This document shows, piece by piece, positions 1 to 12,266 of a stretch of DNA of 64,000 nucleotides. The position numbers and the translations under genes are program-made. This stretch comes from Hedera helix. Lineage: Eukaryota > Streptophyta > Magnoliopsida > Apiales > Araliaceae. The stretch is taken from NCBI GenBank assembly GCA_947179155.2, contig OX359264.1:4212001-4276000 (forward strand), in the 5' to 3' direction. Under the pieces are notes generated by a model. The model was given only the letters and a program-made list of their open reading frames with translations. It was not told the origin of the DNA and searched no databases. Each line of letters starts with the position of its first letter. Within the stretch, counting starts at the first letter, position 1.

Positions 1-194
1 TCTACGATCCATCAGAACACTAATACTGAATTGAGAAAGACATAGAGTGAAATAACTCTATTACAAGAGAAATGTTAAGAGCTGCTAAGCACATAGTGGA
101 GAAAAGCTTAAATGCCAACTTGATACAGACATGGAAACAATTGAGTACCAAAAGGAATGAGCATTACAATCATCTCAGAAGCCCATGTTGAGAA
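1..194 (-). mobile_element. Copia-like long LTR remnant, distal part
   Basis: This matches, in reverse complement, the LTR-like element at 16714-19228 (the part around 17640-17810). It is the same insertion as 2980-3840, split by the gypsy solo LTR at 195-2974. The element continues beyond the left edge of the window. No coding capacity is visible. Confidence 0.7.
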
Positions 195-1181
195 TGTAAG
201 ACCCCGAATTTTATGAAATATAAAATTTAATTTTTCTTCATATATATTTTTCATGAAACAGTAAGTGGTTAAATTGACGAAATTGAAAGTTAAGGATGTT
301 ATGTGCAAATTTTATTTTGACGGACAATATTCGTTTTGTCGAGGAATATTCGTTTTGTCGAGGAATATTCGGGCCGTACGACGGCACCGAAATAACAAAT
401 TATTTGTGGACCCCACAACGGAATATTTGTCGGATATAGAAAACGACAGAAGTAACCTTTTTAAATAAAAATAGTCAACGGTGTTAACTGTTAAAATACC
501 GGTGATAAAAGAATAGTAGCATACGGTAATTTATGGTATTTTACGGTAGCATGTGGTACTCTACAGTAGCACACGGTATTGCACAGTGTCTCGTATTACT
601 GGTCTAATAATTGACACCGTAACTGTTGCGCATCATTTCATCAATAATTATCACTGCATAATATTTTATGTTATCAATTCAATAATTGTTGCTACACAGT
701 ATTTTGCATTATTGTTACTACACGACATGTTGCATTATTAAACCAATAATTGCCACAGTAACAAATGCATAGTAATTCATATTATTGATCTGATAATCGA
801 CACAGTAGTCGTTACATTATTTTGAATTATTGTTATCACTGTGGTAGAATTATTTTAGTTGTCATATTACTAATTGGTATTTTTGTTTTATTAAAAAAAT
901 ATATATATATATAATATTATTATTTTTCAAAAATTACTATTCATTCCCGGAAAAGTTACTATTCACTGACGGAAGTTACTGTTCATCTCGGGAAAGACAC
1001 TGTTGATCTGCCGACAGAAGTTACTGTTCATTACTGTTCACTTTTTGAAATTTTTTAAAGTTACTGTGCAAAGTTACTGTGCAAGTATTGAAAAAATTTT
1101 AAAAACGTTTGCGCAGCCGGGGGGAGGCGCAGCCCCCCAATTTTTCCTTCCCCGGCGTGCTACGCATAGTAACTTCATTTG

Positions 1182-1191
1182 CTATAAATAG
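1182..1191 (+). promoter_or_regulatory. LTR TATA box
   Basis: CTATAAATAG lies about 990 bp into the solo LTR. The equivalent position in other family LTRs carries the same motif (5481-5490; minus strand at 28702-28711 and 57801-57810). This is the expected U3 core promoter. Confidence 0.65.
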
Positions 1192-2102
1192 GCCCTTCGC
1201 TGAATAAGAAAATCATATTCTTTCATATTCTATTATTTAAACTTACTACGGTAAGGAATATCATTCTTTTCACACTCTTAAACTTACTACGGCGCGGATT
1301 ATCGCCTGTTTGGTGAATAACTCTTCGTATTCAAATTGATGGGAATAACCTTACGGCGCGGATTATCGCCTGTTTGGTGAATAACTATTCATATTCAAAT
1401 TGATGGGAATAACCTTACGGCGCGGATTACCGCCTGTTGGTGAATAACCCTTTTTATTTGTCTCGTGTGGGAATAATTTGTCTACATGAATTATCACATG
1501 ACACTTTTTATTCCATATTCGTAAGTGATATCATTTTCCTTTATACTCATAAGGGATACCATCTTTTTCATCTTCCATTATTCAAACTTACTATGGTAAG
1601 GGATATTAATTTCCTTCACCTTTTGTTAATCAAACCTGCTACGGTAAGGGATGTTATTTTCTTTCATACACCTAAATCGAAACTTATTATGGAACTATTG
1701 TTTCTATAATTCCTGAAAATATTATATGTTCCATAATAGTTGAATTTCATTATTCCAACCGAACCTTCCTATTTTCTGAACATTTCTATTTGAACTGTGA
1801 TCGTTATTCTGAACTGTGGATCTTGAATATCATTTTTAAATTTCACTCCACATCATGTTGGCAATTTGGACATTATTTGAATCTGCACAAAGTAAACTTC
1901 TTATACTTATTGATTATCCTGTTCTTCTGTTCATCATTTGTATCACTGTTATTTGTATTACTCATCAAGAATCAAGTTGTTGTGAATATCTGTGGCCGGG
2001 TGCACAGATGTGATATAATTGTTGAACAGATGATAGGTTAAAGGCGATATTCTAGGTTAAAGGCGATACATCTGTTCGGTGTCTTTTATGGCACGTGGTG
2101 AA

Positions 2103-2400
2103 TGTTCTCTTTGGCCCGTAGTGCAAAGATGAACTGTTGATTGGTATGATTATGACCAAAGGCTGAATCTGGTATAATCATGACCGTTGGTGTTATATTG
2201 AATGTCTTTGGTCCGTAGTGCAAAGATGAACTGTTGATTGGTATGATTATGACCAAAGGCTGAATCTGGTATAATCATGACCGTTGGTGTTATATTGAAT
2301 GTCTTTTTGATTGGTATGATTATGACCAAAGGCTGAATCTGGTATAATCATGACCGTTGGTGTTATATTGAATGTCTTTGGCCCGTAGTGCAAAGATGAA
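2103..2400 (+). repeat. Tandem repeat of about 115 bp inside the solo LTR
   Basis: A block containing GGCCCGTAGTGCAAAGATG, GGTATGATTATGACCAAAGG and ATCATGACCGTTGGTG occurs nearly three times in a row, the third copy lacking its first part. Other family LTRs carry one or two copies (6715-6840; minus strand at 56411-56650), so copy number varies within the family. Confidence 0.75.
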
Positions 2401-2979
2401 CTGTTGATCTGCATAATTATGATCAGGAATTGTGAATTTTTATTATCATGACTAATGGTATTTCAGATGATAAAAGTTGATGATATTTTTACAAAAAAAG
2501 AGAAGCGAGTGGACATTATAGTCTGCATTATTCTTCTAATAGATTGATCATTCCGCTGCTATTATTGATCTGAACATTGTTTAAGAATTTAACTACAGTT
2601 TTTGATATAAACCTTGTAGTCTATTGTATTCTATCAAGAACTCAACTGTTGAAGGCTAATGATAATTTATTCGTCATTATCTTAGTCATGATATTTCTTA
2701 CTGGGCTATTTGAGCTCACCCTTTCTTTTGTTCCATTGTTTTCAACAGGAGATGAGAACGTAATGGGGTCTAGCCAGGGGATGGAGTGAGAGTCCGAGGA
2801 ATAGCTGTCCTAGTCTTCACGTATTGTAAAATAGTGTGGCAATAATAGTGAAGACTTAGTTGTGCATTATTATACACTGTATTGTTGTACGTTGTGCTTT
2901 GTTGTAATAATTTTGTTGTAGTCTTTTGACGACTCAAGTTTGGGCTGTGTGGGCCTAGATTTGGGGGCGTCACAGAGAA

Positions 2980-3840
2980 GCTATAAACAATCTATGATAA
3001 GAAGGAACAACTGAGTACCGAAAGGAATGAGCTTCACAGTCATCTCAGGAGTTCGTCTCGAGAAGTTATCAAGTACCAAAAAAGCTGAAGTTCAAAAACC
3101 TAGCAGCACAATGGGTGATCGCAAGAAGATATTGAGCATATAAAGAAGTCAAGCATCATTGCCGAACTCAATATCATTTCAGGAATGATCACATCCTGCT
3201 ACTGAGTATTTAAAGACAATGGAACTTAAAGTACAACTCAGTAGCAACTCCAACATCTTTCAACAAGCAAGGAGCCAAGTCTGTTGGACTTGAAGAGGGC
3301 AGTTATGTCCGTGTCTTAGTGACTAAATGAGCCAAGTCTGCTGGACTTGAAGAAGGCAGTTGTGTCCTTGTCCTAGTGATTAAACTTGCCAAACCTGCTG
3401 GGTTTGAAGGGTTCTTGGTGAACCAGAGTTTCCAGGCGTGATACGCTTGAAGGGTTCTGCATGAACCATTCTTAGTGAATTTCCTACTCGTTGTAGTAGA
3501 AGAGTGGAGTAAGAGTTATTCAATCTCCGAACCACTTAAAACTCTCTGGTGTCATTTACATTCAGTCATTTACATTCTGTCATATATACATATATATAGA
3601 TATAACTGCTAAAATTGATTTACTTGACAAATGGTTATCTTCAATAATGTCTTAACTAAATGGAGCTGCTTTACAAATCTTTAAGGGGAGTTTTCAAACT
3701 AATATTCCGCTGTGAAAACAAATCTTGATTAAATGAATTAATTGGTAATAAACTTTTGAAGTTAATGAAAAAGTTTTTAAGACATCTATTCAACCCCCCC
3801 CCCCCCTTTTAGATCACTTGTGTATCTCTGAGGACTAACA
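2980..3840 (-). mobile_element. Copia-like long LTR remnant, proximal part
   Basis: Read on the minus strand it starts at 3840 with TGTTAGTCCTCAGAG, then a G-rich run (3797-3806 on the plus strand) and TTGAATAG. This matches the start of the LTR at 16714. It shares the AT-rich stretch and the blocks around 17040-17700 with that copy. Together with 1-194 it forms one interrupted LTR. The family is inferred to be copia from LTR start and style, not from coding sequence. Confidence 0.7.
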
Positions 3841-4424
3841 GAAAGCTATCAATGACCATACTTATGAACTTTTCACTCGTTGTTATCTGCAACAAAACAA
3901 ATATAAGAGAATTGAATTAACAGCATAACATCACATAAGTTTTTTAAAAGTAATATGAATTTATTTAATTTCTAAAAGTAACGAATATTATTGCTAATAG
4001 TACTTTTTTTAGTCAGTTTACAATAGTTATAATTTTTGTACTAATCAAATGGAGTAATATGAGATGAGTAAATTTACTCTTTAAGAGAAACTATATTTCA
4101 TAAGATTTGATCAGTCAAAAATATTTGCAGTAGAGTAGAGTTAAATGTTTAGCTAAAAGTTCTTAAACATTGTTCATTTGCCTAGAAGATATGCATCTTG
4201 ATTAGCCTCACCATACACAAATGAATGATAGCCCCAAAGCATAAATGAATCTTACAAGGATGTTTATCTTGAACTTGAATGGGAGAAATAGGCCTACAAT
4301 GTGTGTCCTTGTGTATGTGTGAGAGAGAGAGAGAGGAGGAGAAATTACAGGGTGTTCACAGTGTTTGGCAAGAAGAAGATGAACAGTAACTCTAATTAAT
4401 TAATTTTAATTGTTTAATTTGTTT
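3841..4424. other. AT-rich spacer, no gene
   Basis: No reading frame or RNA gene can be supported here. A (GA)n run lies at about 4320-4334. The spacer ends at TGTTT (4420-4424), the left target duplication of element A, so its last part is the original insertion site of A. Confidence 0.6.
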
Positions 4425-7411
4425 TGTAAGACCCCGAATTTTATGAAATATAAAATTTATTTTTTCTTCATATATATTTTCATGAAACAGTAAGTGATTA
4501 AATTGATAAAGTTAAAAGTTAAGGATGTTATGTGTAAATTATATTATGTCGGACAATATTCTTTTGGTCGGGGAATATTCGTTCTGTCGGGAAATATTCG
4601 TACGACGGTGCTGTACGAACCAATCATTGGTGGACCCCACAAAGAATAATTGTCGGATATAGAAAATGACATAAACAATTTTTAAAATGGTCAATGGTAC
4701 TATTACTTTTAATTGTTAAAATATCCGGTGGTAAAAGAATAGTAATATACGGTATTACAAGTAACATACGGTATTGCACAGTAGCACACGATATTGCACA
4801 GTAGCACACGACATTGCATAGTGTTTCGTATTATTAAACTGATAAAGTGATTATCGTACAATATTTGACTTTATTGTTACATGCACAATAATTCATGTTA
4901 TTAAATTGATAATTGTCACAGTAGCATATGCACAGTAATTCACATTATTGAATCAATAATTGTCATGACATAGTAACGTAATCTTTCTTTTGCATACTTT
5001 CTGCATTATTGTTGTCTCTGTTATAGTGTTATTTAAACAGTTGTATTTCATTAATTAATTGACTTGATATCTAACTCAGAAAGCCAACTACACTGTATTT
5101 ATAACAATTAGTCATAATAATGAAAAGTGTGAATTATTGTTGAATAATTGAATTGATAAAGTTATTTGTTTATAATATAAAGTTAGGTGATATAAAATGA
5201 ATGGTATAGATTAAAAATAATATAGAATTTAAAATGGATGGTGTAGATTAAAAGATGATCTTTAAATGAATGATTTAGATTAAGGAAATCTTAAAAAGAT
5301 GAAATGAATGGTATAGATTAAAGATAATATAGAATTTGAAATGGATGATGTAGATTAAAAGATGATATTTAAATGAATGGTTTATCTTAAAAGATGAAAT
5401 GAATGGTATGGATTAAACATTATCTTGAAATGAACGGTTTGGATTAAATTAGGAAATCTTGGTTATGATAAGATTTTTGGCTATAAATAGAGACCTTAAC
5501 TTAAGAATTTTTCATAAGCTTCCTTACTTGTTCTTTCTTTCTCTCTCTAAATACTTCTTGTGAAAGTTTTATCTAAGTGTGCTTAAGTCATCTTGAGTAT
5601 TTGTGAAGATTTATAAGTGTACGTGTACTGTTCAAGTTAATCAACCTCATTTCAATCAATATCCAGTCACGTGTTAAGGTAAGGGATTATCATTATTTGA
5701 TTCTCGAAAATAATATCGTTTCTTTCTTACTCATATGATGTGCCATTTATTTCCATGTATTAATTTATGGGAATAACCTTACGGCGCGGATTACTGCATG
5801 TTGGTGAATAACCTTTCGTATTCATTCCTTATTAATCTCTGAGAATAACCTTACTGCACGGATTACCGCCTATTTGGTGAATGACTCTTTGTATTCAATT
5901 TTTATTAAATTGTGGGAATAACCTTACGGTGCGGATTACCACCTGTTGGTGAATAACCTTTCGTATTCATTCCTTATTAATCTCTGAGAATAACCTGACT
6001 ACGCGGATTACCGCATGTTTGGTGAATTACTCTTTGTATTCATTTCTTATTTGTCTCTTGTGGAAATAATTTGTCTACACGAATTATCACATGACACTTT
6101 TATTGTATATTCGTTTATAATATCATTTTCTTTCATATTCGTAAAGTGATATTATTTTCCTTTATACTCATAAGAGATACCATCTTTTTCATCTTCCATT
6201 ATTCAAATTTACTATGGTAAGGGATATTAATTTCCTTCACCTTTTGTTAATCAAACCTGCTACGGTAAGGGATATTATTTCTTTCATACACTTAAATCGA
6301 AACTTATTATGGAATTATTGCTTCTATAATTCCTGAAAATATTATATGTTCCATAATAGTTGCACTTCATCATTTCAATTGAACCATCCTATTTACGTGA
6401 ACCTTTCTATTGAACTGTAACCGTTATTTTGAACTGTGGATCTTGAATATCATTTTTAAATTTCACTCCACATCATGTTGACAATTTGGACATTATTTGA
6501 ATCTGTACAAAGTAAACTTCTGATACTTATTGCTTATCCTGTTTCTTCTATTCATCATTTATATCATTCTAATCATCCAAAATCAAGTTGTTGTGAATAT
6601 CTGTGGCCGGGGGCACAGATGCGATATAATTGTTGAACAGATGATAGGTTAAAGGTGATATAATAGGTTAAAGGCGATACATCTGTTCGGTGTCTTTTAT
6701 GGCACGTGGTAAATGTTCTCTTTGGTCCGTAGTGCAAAGATGAATTGTTGTTTGGTATGATTATGACCAAAGGCTGGATCTGGTATAATCATAATCGTTG
6801 GTGTTATATTGAATGTCTTTGGCCCGTAGTGCAAAAATGAACTGTTGATCTGCATGATTATGATCAGGAACTGTGAATTGTATTATCTTGACTAATGGTA
6901 TTTCAGATGATAAAAGTTGATGATGTTTTTTTCTAAAAAGATAAGCGAGTGGACACTATAGTCTGCATTATTCTTCTAATAGATTGCTTATTCCACTGCT
7001 ATTATTGATCTGAACATTGTTTAAGAATTTAACTGCAGTTTTTGATACAAACCTTGTAGTCTATTGTATTCTATCAAGAACTCAACTGTTGAAGGCTAAC
7101 GATAATTTACTTGTCATTATCTTAGTCATGATATTTTTTACTGGGCTATTTGAGCTCACCCTTTCTTTTGTTCCATTGTTTTTCAGAAAATGAGAGAGTA
7201 GCCGGGTCTAGCAGGGGAATGGAGTGACGGTCCGAGTGATAGCTATTGTAGTCTTCACATGTTGTATATAGTGTGACAATAATTGTGAAGACTTAGTTGT
7301 GTATTATTATACACTGTATTGTTGAACGTTATTCTATCTTGTAATAATTTTGTTGTAGTCTTTTGACGACTCAAGTTTGGGCTGTATGAGCCCAAATTTG
7401 GGAGCGTCACA
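4425..7411 (+). repeat. 5' LTR of element A
   Basis: 2987 bp, starting TGTAAGACCCCG and ending GGAGCGTCACA. It contains a TATA box at 5481-5490, several TAGATTAAA-type direct repeats before it (5180-5450), and four copies of a GCGGATTACCGCC-containing unit at about 5768-6030. Confidence 0.92.
5481..5490 (+). promoter_or_regulatory. LTR TATA box, element A
   Basis: CTATAAATAG lies about 1.06 kb into the 5' LTR, within GGCTATAAATAGAGACC. Transcription would be expected to begin a few tens of bases downstream. The same context recurs in the 3' LTR at about 13320. Confidence 0.6.
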
Positions 7412-7413
7412 GT

Positions 7414-7425
7414 TGACATCAGAGC
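7414..7425 (+). promoter_or_regulatory. Primer binding site, initiator-Met tRNA type
   Basis: TGACATCAGAGC lies two bases after the 5' LTR end. The usual plant initiator-Met primer site is TGGTATCAGAGC. Element D has TGGCATCAGAGC at the same place. This is where the tRNA primes minus-strand DNA synthesis. Confidence 0.8.
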
Positions 7426-7611
7426 TTAGGGATATGGTCTTTAATGGAGATCTGGGGTTAGAACTAGGAAGGAAGAGATGAATAGAATTAATCACTAGTG
7501 TGTCCTACCTAAATTAGATTTTGTTATCTAATGAATCGATTTGAATGTAGGAACATGAAGAGATGAGTCAGTTTTTTTGAACTAACAATTATTTTGTGAC
7601 AACAGTTTAGT

Positions 7612-9276
7612 ATGGCATCTGGAAATCAAGAGGTTAACTATGGAATGCCTGAAGCGAATGTAGCCGAGAATCAAGAGGCCCCAAACAATCCTCCTGCCAA
7701 CTCAGGAAATAATATTCCTGATAACATGATGAACGATGGATTCTTTAGGAATTTCATGCAGTTCATACAGAATCAAGCAAGAGGAAATCCAGTCAATAAT
7801 AACGGTAGAAACGCTGGTAATTTAAGGATGGTCACTGTCAAGCAATTTAAAGAATTGGGACCACCTGAATTCCACGGGAAGCCTGACCCACTCAAAGCGG
7901 AGACATGGCTGAAGCAGACGACAAAAATACTTGATGTCTTACAATGCGCTGATGATCAGAAGGTGTCATTCGCCACTTTTATGTTACGAGGTGAGGCAGA
8001 CCATTGGTGGGAAGCGGTAAAACGTATCAACCCTTCAGCACTCGAAATGTCTTGGACAGAATTCGAAGAACTGTTTAACGAGAAGTATTTCCCAGAAAGC
8101 ATCCGCCATATGAAAGAGGTGGAGTTCATTAAGCTGGAGCAGGAAAACATGACAGTCTCCCAATATGAAGCTAGGTTTGCCGAGTTATCTCGCTTTGCCA
8201 CCCATCTAGTGGATGACGAAGCACGAATGAGTCGGATGTTCCTAAGAGGTTTGAGATTCAAAATTCGTCAACAACTTAGCTCTCATAAATTTAGTTTGTA
8301 TTCAGATGTTGTGGATAGGGCTCAAAGGGTGGAGCAAATAGATGAAACATTGCAGCCAAGAGTTAATGATCAGCATAGAGAAAGGAATGACAACAACCAC
8401 AGGAACGAGAACCATCAAGGAGGTAACCAACACTTCGGTGGTAATTCCACATCAAATAACAGAAGAGGAGAATCCAGTAGGAACAATTTCAAAAGGAAGA
8501 GATTCCATAATAATTATGGAAAGGCACCAGCACCAGTACCAGTACCAGCACCAGCACCGACCCCAGCTTCAAGGGGAGAAGATCGACCACCAGTGAGATG
8601 CTATAGGTGTGGTCAGGAAGGTCACATCAGCCCAAACTGTACACAGCAGTCCAAAAAGTGCTACAGTTGTGGGAAAGAGGGTCATCTTGCGCGGTTTTGT
8701 CCTGCCACAAAATCAAGTCCAGCTGCAATGATGATACCAAAAGCTAGCGCGGATAAGGGAAAATCTGTAGTTCAAGGGAGAGCTTTTGTTTTGACATCCC
8801 AAATGACACGAAACTCGAACGAGGTGATAACCGGTAAGTTATTCATAAATTCTCGTGAAGTCTACGCTTTGTTAGATACTGGCTCTACCCATTCTTTTAT
8901 CTCACCTGCATGTGCTCAGCGTTTAAACTTAACTCCTGAAAATTTGGACTTTGACTTATCAGTTGAAACCCCATTAGGAGAAATGACCATTACATTTACT
9001 ATCTATAAATCTTGCCTAGTTCAAATCAACAACCTCACATTATCTGTTGACCTTATTTCTTTGGAGATAAATGAATTTGATATGATTTTAGGAATTGATT
9101 GGTTGACTACCAATCATGCTAAAATTGATTGTTTTCATAAGATTATTAGTTTTCATATTCCTAATCAACTTGTCATGCAAATTCAAGCAACTAAACCATT
9201 GAAATCTATAACTGTTATTTCTAGCCATAAAGTCATTCGTTTATTTAAAAAAAAAACGGATGTCAAGCCTTTTTAG
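7612..9276 (+). pseudogene. Gag and protease part of element A, frameshifted before RT
   Basis: A frame of 554 codons starts at the ATG at 7612, about 200 bp after the primer site. It holds a retrotransposon Gag domain (about residues 95-230, with DHWWEAVKR), a basic N/H/R-rich stretch, two CCHC zinc knuckles (8599-8640 and 8659-8700), and an aspartic protease with the DTG active site at 8875-8883. The frame then hits a run of ten A's near 9247, where element D has five. The net +5 shifts the frame and ends it at 9276, cutting protease from reverse transcriptase. Gag would normally package the element RNA into particles. The ORF is otherwise long and intact; a slippage origin for the A run is inference. 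Confidence 0.85.
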
Positions 9277-9290
9277 CTCATGTTACTGAT

Positions 9291-12266
9291 TTGAACAAAA
9301 ACACGTCAAACTTGAATGATATTCCCATTGTTAATGAGTTTCCTGACGTTTTTCCTGAAGAACTTCCTGGCTTACCCCCAAACCGTGAAATTGAATTTTG
9401 TATTGATCTTGAACCCGGTACCAAGCCCATTTCCAAAGCTCCATACCGAATGGCTCCCATTGAACTTCAAGAGTTAAAAGTCCAACTACAGAAATTGTTG
9501 GATACCGGTTTCATTCGTCCGAGTGCATCACCTTGGGGTGCTCCTGTTCTATTTATGAAGAAGAAAGACGGGAGTATGAGATTGTGCATTGACTACCGAG
9601 AATTGAATCATGTCACCATCAAAAACAGATACCCGTTACCTCGGATTGATGACATGTTTGATCAATTGCAAGGTGCTCAACATTTCTCAAAGATTGATCT
9701 CCGTTCTGGATATCATCAGTTAAAGGTTAAAGCTGAGGACATTCCAAAAACTGCTTTCAGAACTCGTTATGGGCATTATGAGTTCTTAGTCGTGCCTTTT
9801 GGACTAACTAATGCTCCTGCAGCTTTCATGGACATGATGAACCGGATATTCAAGGAACATTTGGATCATTTTGTAGTTGTCTTTATTGATGACATTCTCA
9901 TATACTCCAAGAGTCGTGAGGATTATGAACAACACCTGAGATTAATACTCCAAAAGCTACGTGAGAACAAATTGTATGCCAAGCTGAAGAAGTGTGAGTT
10001 TTGGCTTGAGGAAGTCACGTTCCTTGGGCATGTGATTTCCAGTAAGGGAATATCAGTTGATCCTGCAAAGATCGAAGCGATATTAAATTGGGAGCAACCT
10101 CGGTCAGTAACTGAAGTCCGAAGTTTTCTGGGCTTAGCTGGTTATTATCGGAGATTCGTAGAAGGATTTTCTCGAATCGCCACTCCATTAAATCAGCTGA
10201 CTCGGAAAAGTACAAAATTCGTATGGAACGAGGAATGTGAGAAAATTTTTCAAAAACTCAAGAAGAGACTTATTTCAGCTCATGTTCTGACCATACCATC
10301 AGGATCAGGAGATTTTGTTATCTACAGCAATGCTTCAGGCAAAGGTCTAGGCTGTGTCCTTATGCAACATGGAAAAGTTATAGCCTATGCCTCTCGACAA
10401 CTCAAATATTATGAGAAAAATTATCCTACTCATGATCTAGAGTTGGCAGCAGTCGTTTTCGCGTTGAAGATCTGGAGACACTACTTGTACGGAGAAAAAG
10501 TGGATATCTATACGGATCATAAAAGTCTCAAGTATTTCTTCACCCAGAAGGAACTCTACATGCGACAACGACGTTGGCTTAAGCTGTTAAAGGATTATGA
10601 CCACACAATCCAGTATCACCCGGGAAAGGCAAACGTTGTAGCTGACGCTTTGAGCAGAAGATCTTATGCGAGTACAAGTGCACTGCTGACAAAACAAAAG
10701 CGTATTTTGTACGACTTGCAAAAGATGGGGATAGAGCTAAAAACACCAATGACCCACTTGAAGATTGCGCACGTACGAGTAGAACCAGCTTTAATCGATA
10801 AAATTAAAGCTGCTCAAGCTACTGATCCGGAGTTGATGAATATGATGAAGAAAGTACAAGAAGGTGCTATTCCTGAGGCAAGAATCGACGAGAAAGGAAT
10901 ACTTCGAGTTAACTCTCGACTCTGTGTTCCTAACGATCCTGAATTAAAGTATAAAATCATGATGGAGGCACACAACACGTCGTTTGCAATCCACCCAGGG
11001 AGTACCAAGATGTATCGAGATCTTCGACATACATTTTGGTGGAACAATATGAAAAGGGAGATTGCAGAATTTATCTCAAGGTGCCTAACTTGTCAACGTG
11101 TCAAGACAGAGCATCAAATACCTAAGGGCCCATTACAACCACTTGAGGTTCCCGAATGGAAGTGGGAACACGTCAATATGGATTTCGTGACGGGTCTTCC
11201 CAAAGTTTCTCAAGGCTTAGATGCAATTTGGGTCGTCGTAGATAGATTGACCAAATCCGCTCATTTCTTGCCTATACAAGAAAATTTTTCACTTGAACGT
11301 CTTGCCGATATGTACATAAATGAGATTGTGAGATTGCATGGCATGCCAGTTTCCATAGTATCTGATCGAGATCCTAGATTCACTTCACGCTTTTGGATCA
11401 GTCTACAAAAAGCTATGGGCATTGAACTACGTTTTAGTTCTGCATACCATCCTCAAACGGACGGACAATCGGAAAGGACGATCCAGACCCTCGAAGATCT
11501 TTTGAGACTTTGTGTATTAGACTTCAAAGGAAGTTGGGATAAGTACTTTCCATTGGTGGAATTTTCTTACAACAACAGTTACCAAGCAAGCATAGGCATG
11601 GCTCCATTCGAGGCTTTGTATAGAAGGAAGTGCCGCTCTCTAGTATGTTGGAATGAGGTAGGAGAAGCAAAATTGTTGGGACCCGAGTTGGAACGCTTGA
11701 CAACAGAAAAGATCCAAATGATCCGACAACGAATACAGACCGCACAAGAACGACAAAAGAGTTATGTTGATCTTCATCGGAGAGACGAAAGTTTCAACGT
11801 CGGAGATCATGTATTCTTACGTGTTTCTCCATGGAAAGGGGTTACAAGATTCGGAAAGAGAGGAAAGCTCAACCCTTGATTTATTGGCCCATTTGAAATC
11901 CTTGATCGAATAGGAACCGTAGCCTACAGACTAGCCCTACCACCAAGTATGTCTCGCATCCATAACATTTTTCACATATCTATGTTACGTAAATATGTGA
12001 AGGACCCAAACCACGTCATTGAGTTAGAACCAGACGTTATAGCAAAGGATTTAACGTACGAGGAGGTACCTGTTAAGATCCTAGATAAGAAGGAGCAGAT
12101 CCTACGCTCAAAGGTTATACCTTAAGTTAAGGTTTTATGGAGGAACCAAGATACTGAGGAAATAACTTGGGAGCTAGAATCTGTAATGAAATCTAAGTAT
12201 TCTTACCTCTTCGATATGCCAGGTACGTCAATTTCGGGGACGAAATTTCATAAGGAGGGGAGGTTG
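9291..12266 (+). pseudogene. Pol region of element A (RT, RNase H, integrase, chromodomain-like tail), with nonsense codons
   Basis: Open for 862 codons to a TGA at 11877-11879, where element D has an Arg codon. The same frame continues to a second stop, TAA at 12121-12123, where D has Gln; both are C-to-T changes. Domains in order: reverse transcriptase with FIDD at 9882-9893; RNase H (about 10310-10620); integrase HHCC finger (about 10970-11095); integrase core with MDFVTG, SDRDPRF and the DGQSERT glutamate (about 11175-11480); a C-terminal region ending in a chromodomain-like tail (about 12120-12220). That order and tail are typical of Tekay/Del chromoviruses. The C-terminal breaks should remove part of the integrase tail and the targeting domain. 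Confidence 0.88.
12252..12264 (+). promoter_or_regulatory. Polypurine tract of element A
   Basis: AAGGAGGGGAGGT lies immediately before the 3' LTR start at 12265. It is the expected primer for plus-strand DNA synthesis. The reverse complement is found at the same place in element D (22075-22087) and in both array internal regions. Confidence 0.85.

Larger units (their letters stand above)
195..2974 (+). mobile_element. Ty3/gypsy solo LTR (2780 bp)
   Basis: It begins TGTAAGACCCCG and ends GGGGGCGTCACA, the same termini as the LTRs of elements A and D. No internal region, primer site or polypurine tract adjoins it, and the 5-bp duplication is perfect, so it is a solo LTR left by LTR-LTR recombination. 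It contains a TATA motif at 1182-1191, short TTACTATTCA-type repeats upstream of that, about three copies of a roughly 60-bp repeat carrying GCGGATTAYCGCC at about 1286-1450, and a partly triplicated block of about 115 bp at 2103-2400. It is inserted in an older copia-like LTR. Confidence 0.93.
190..2979. repeat. 5-bp target-site duplication GAGAA around solo LTR
   Basis: GAGAA occurs at 190-194 and again at 2975-2979, directly outside the TG...CA termini of the LTR at 195-2974. The perfect pair shows that the LTR arrived by integrase-mediated insertion and that its boundaries are intact. Confidence 0.9.
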
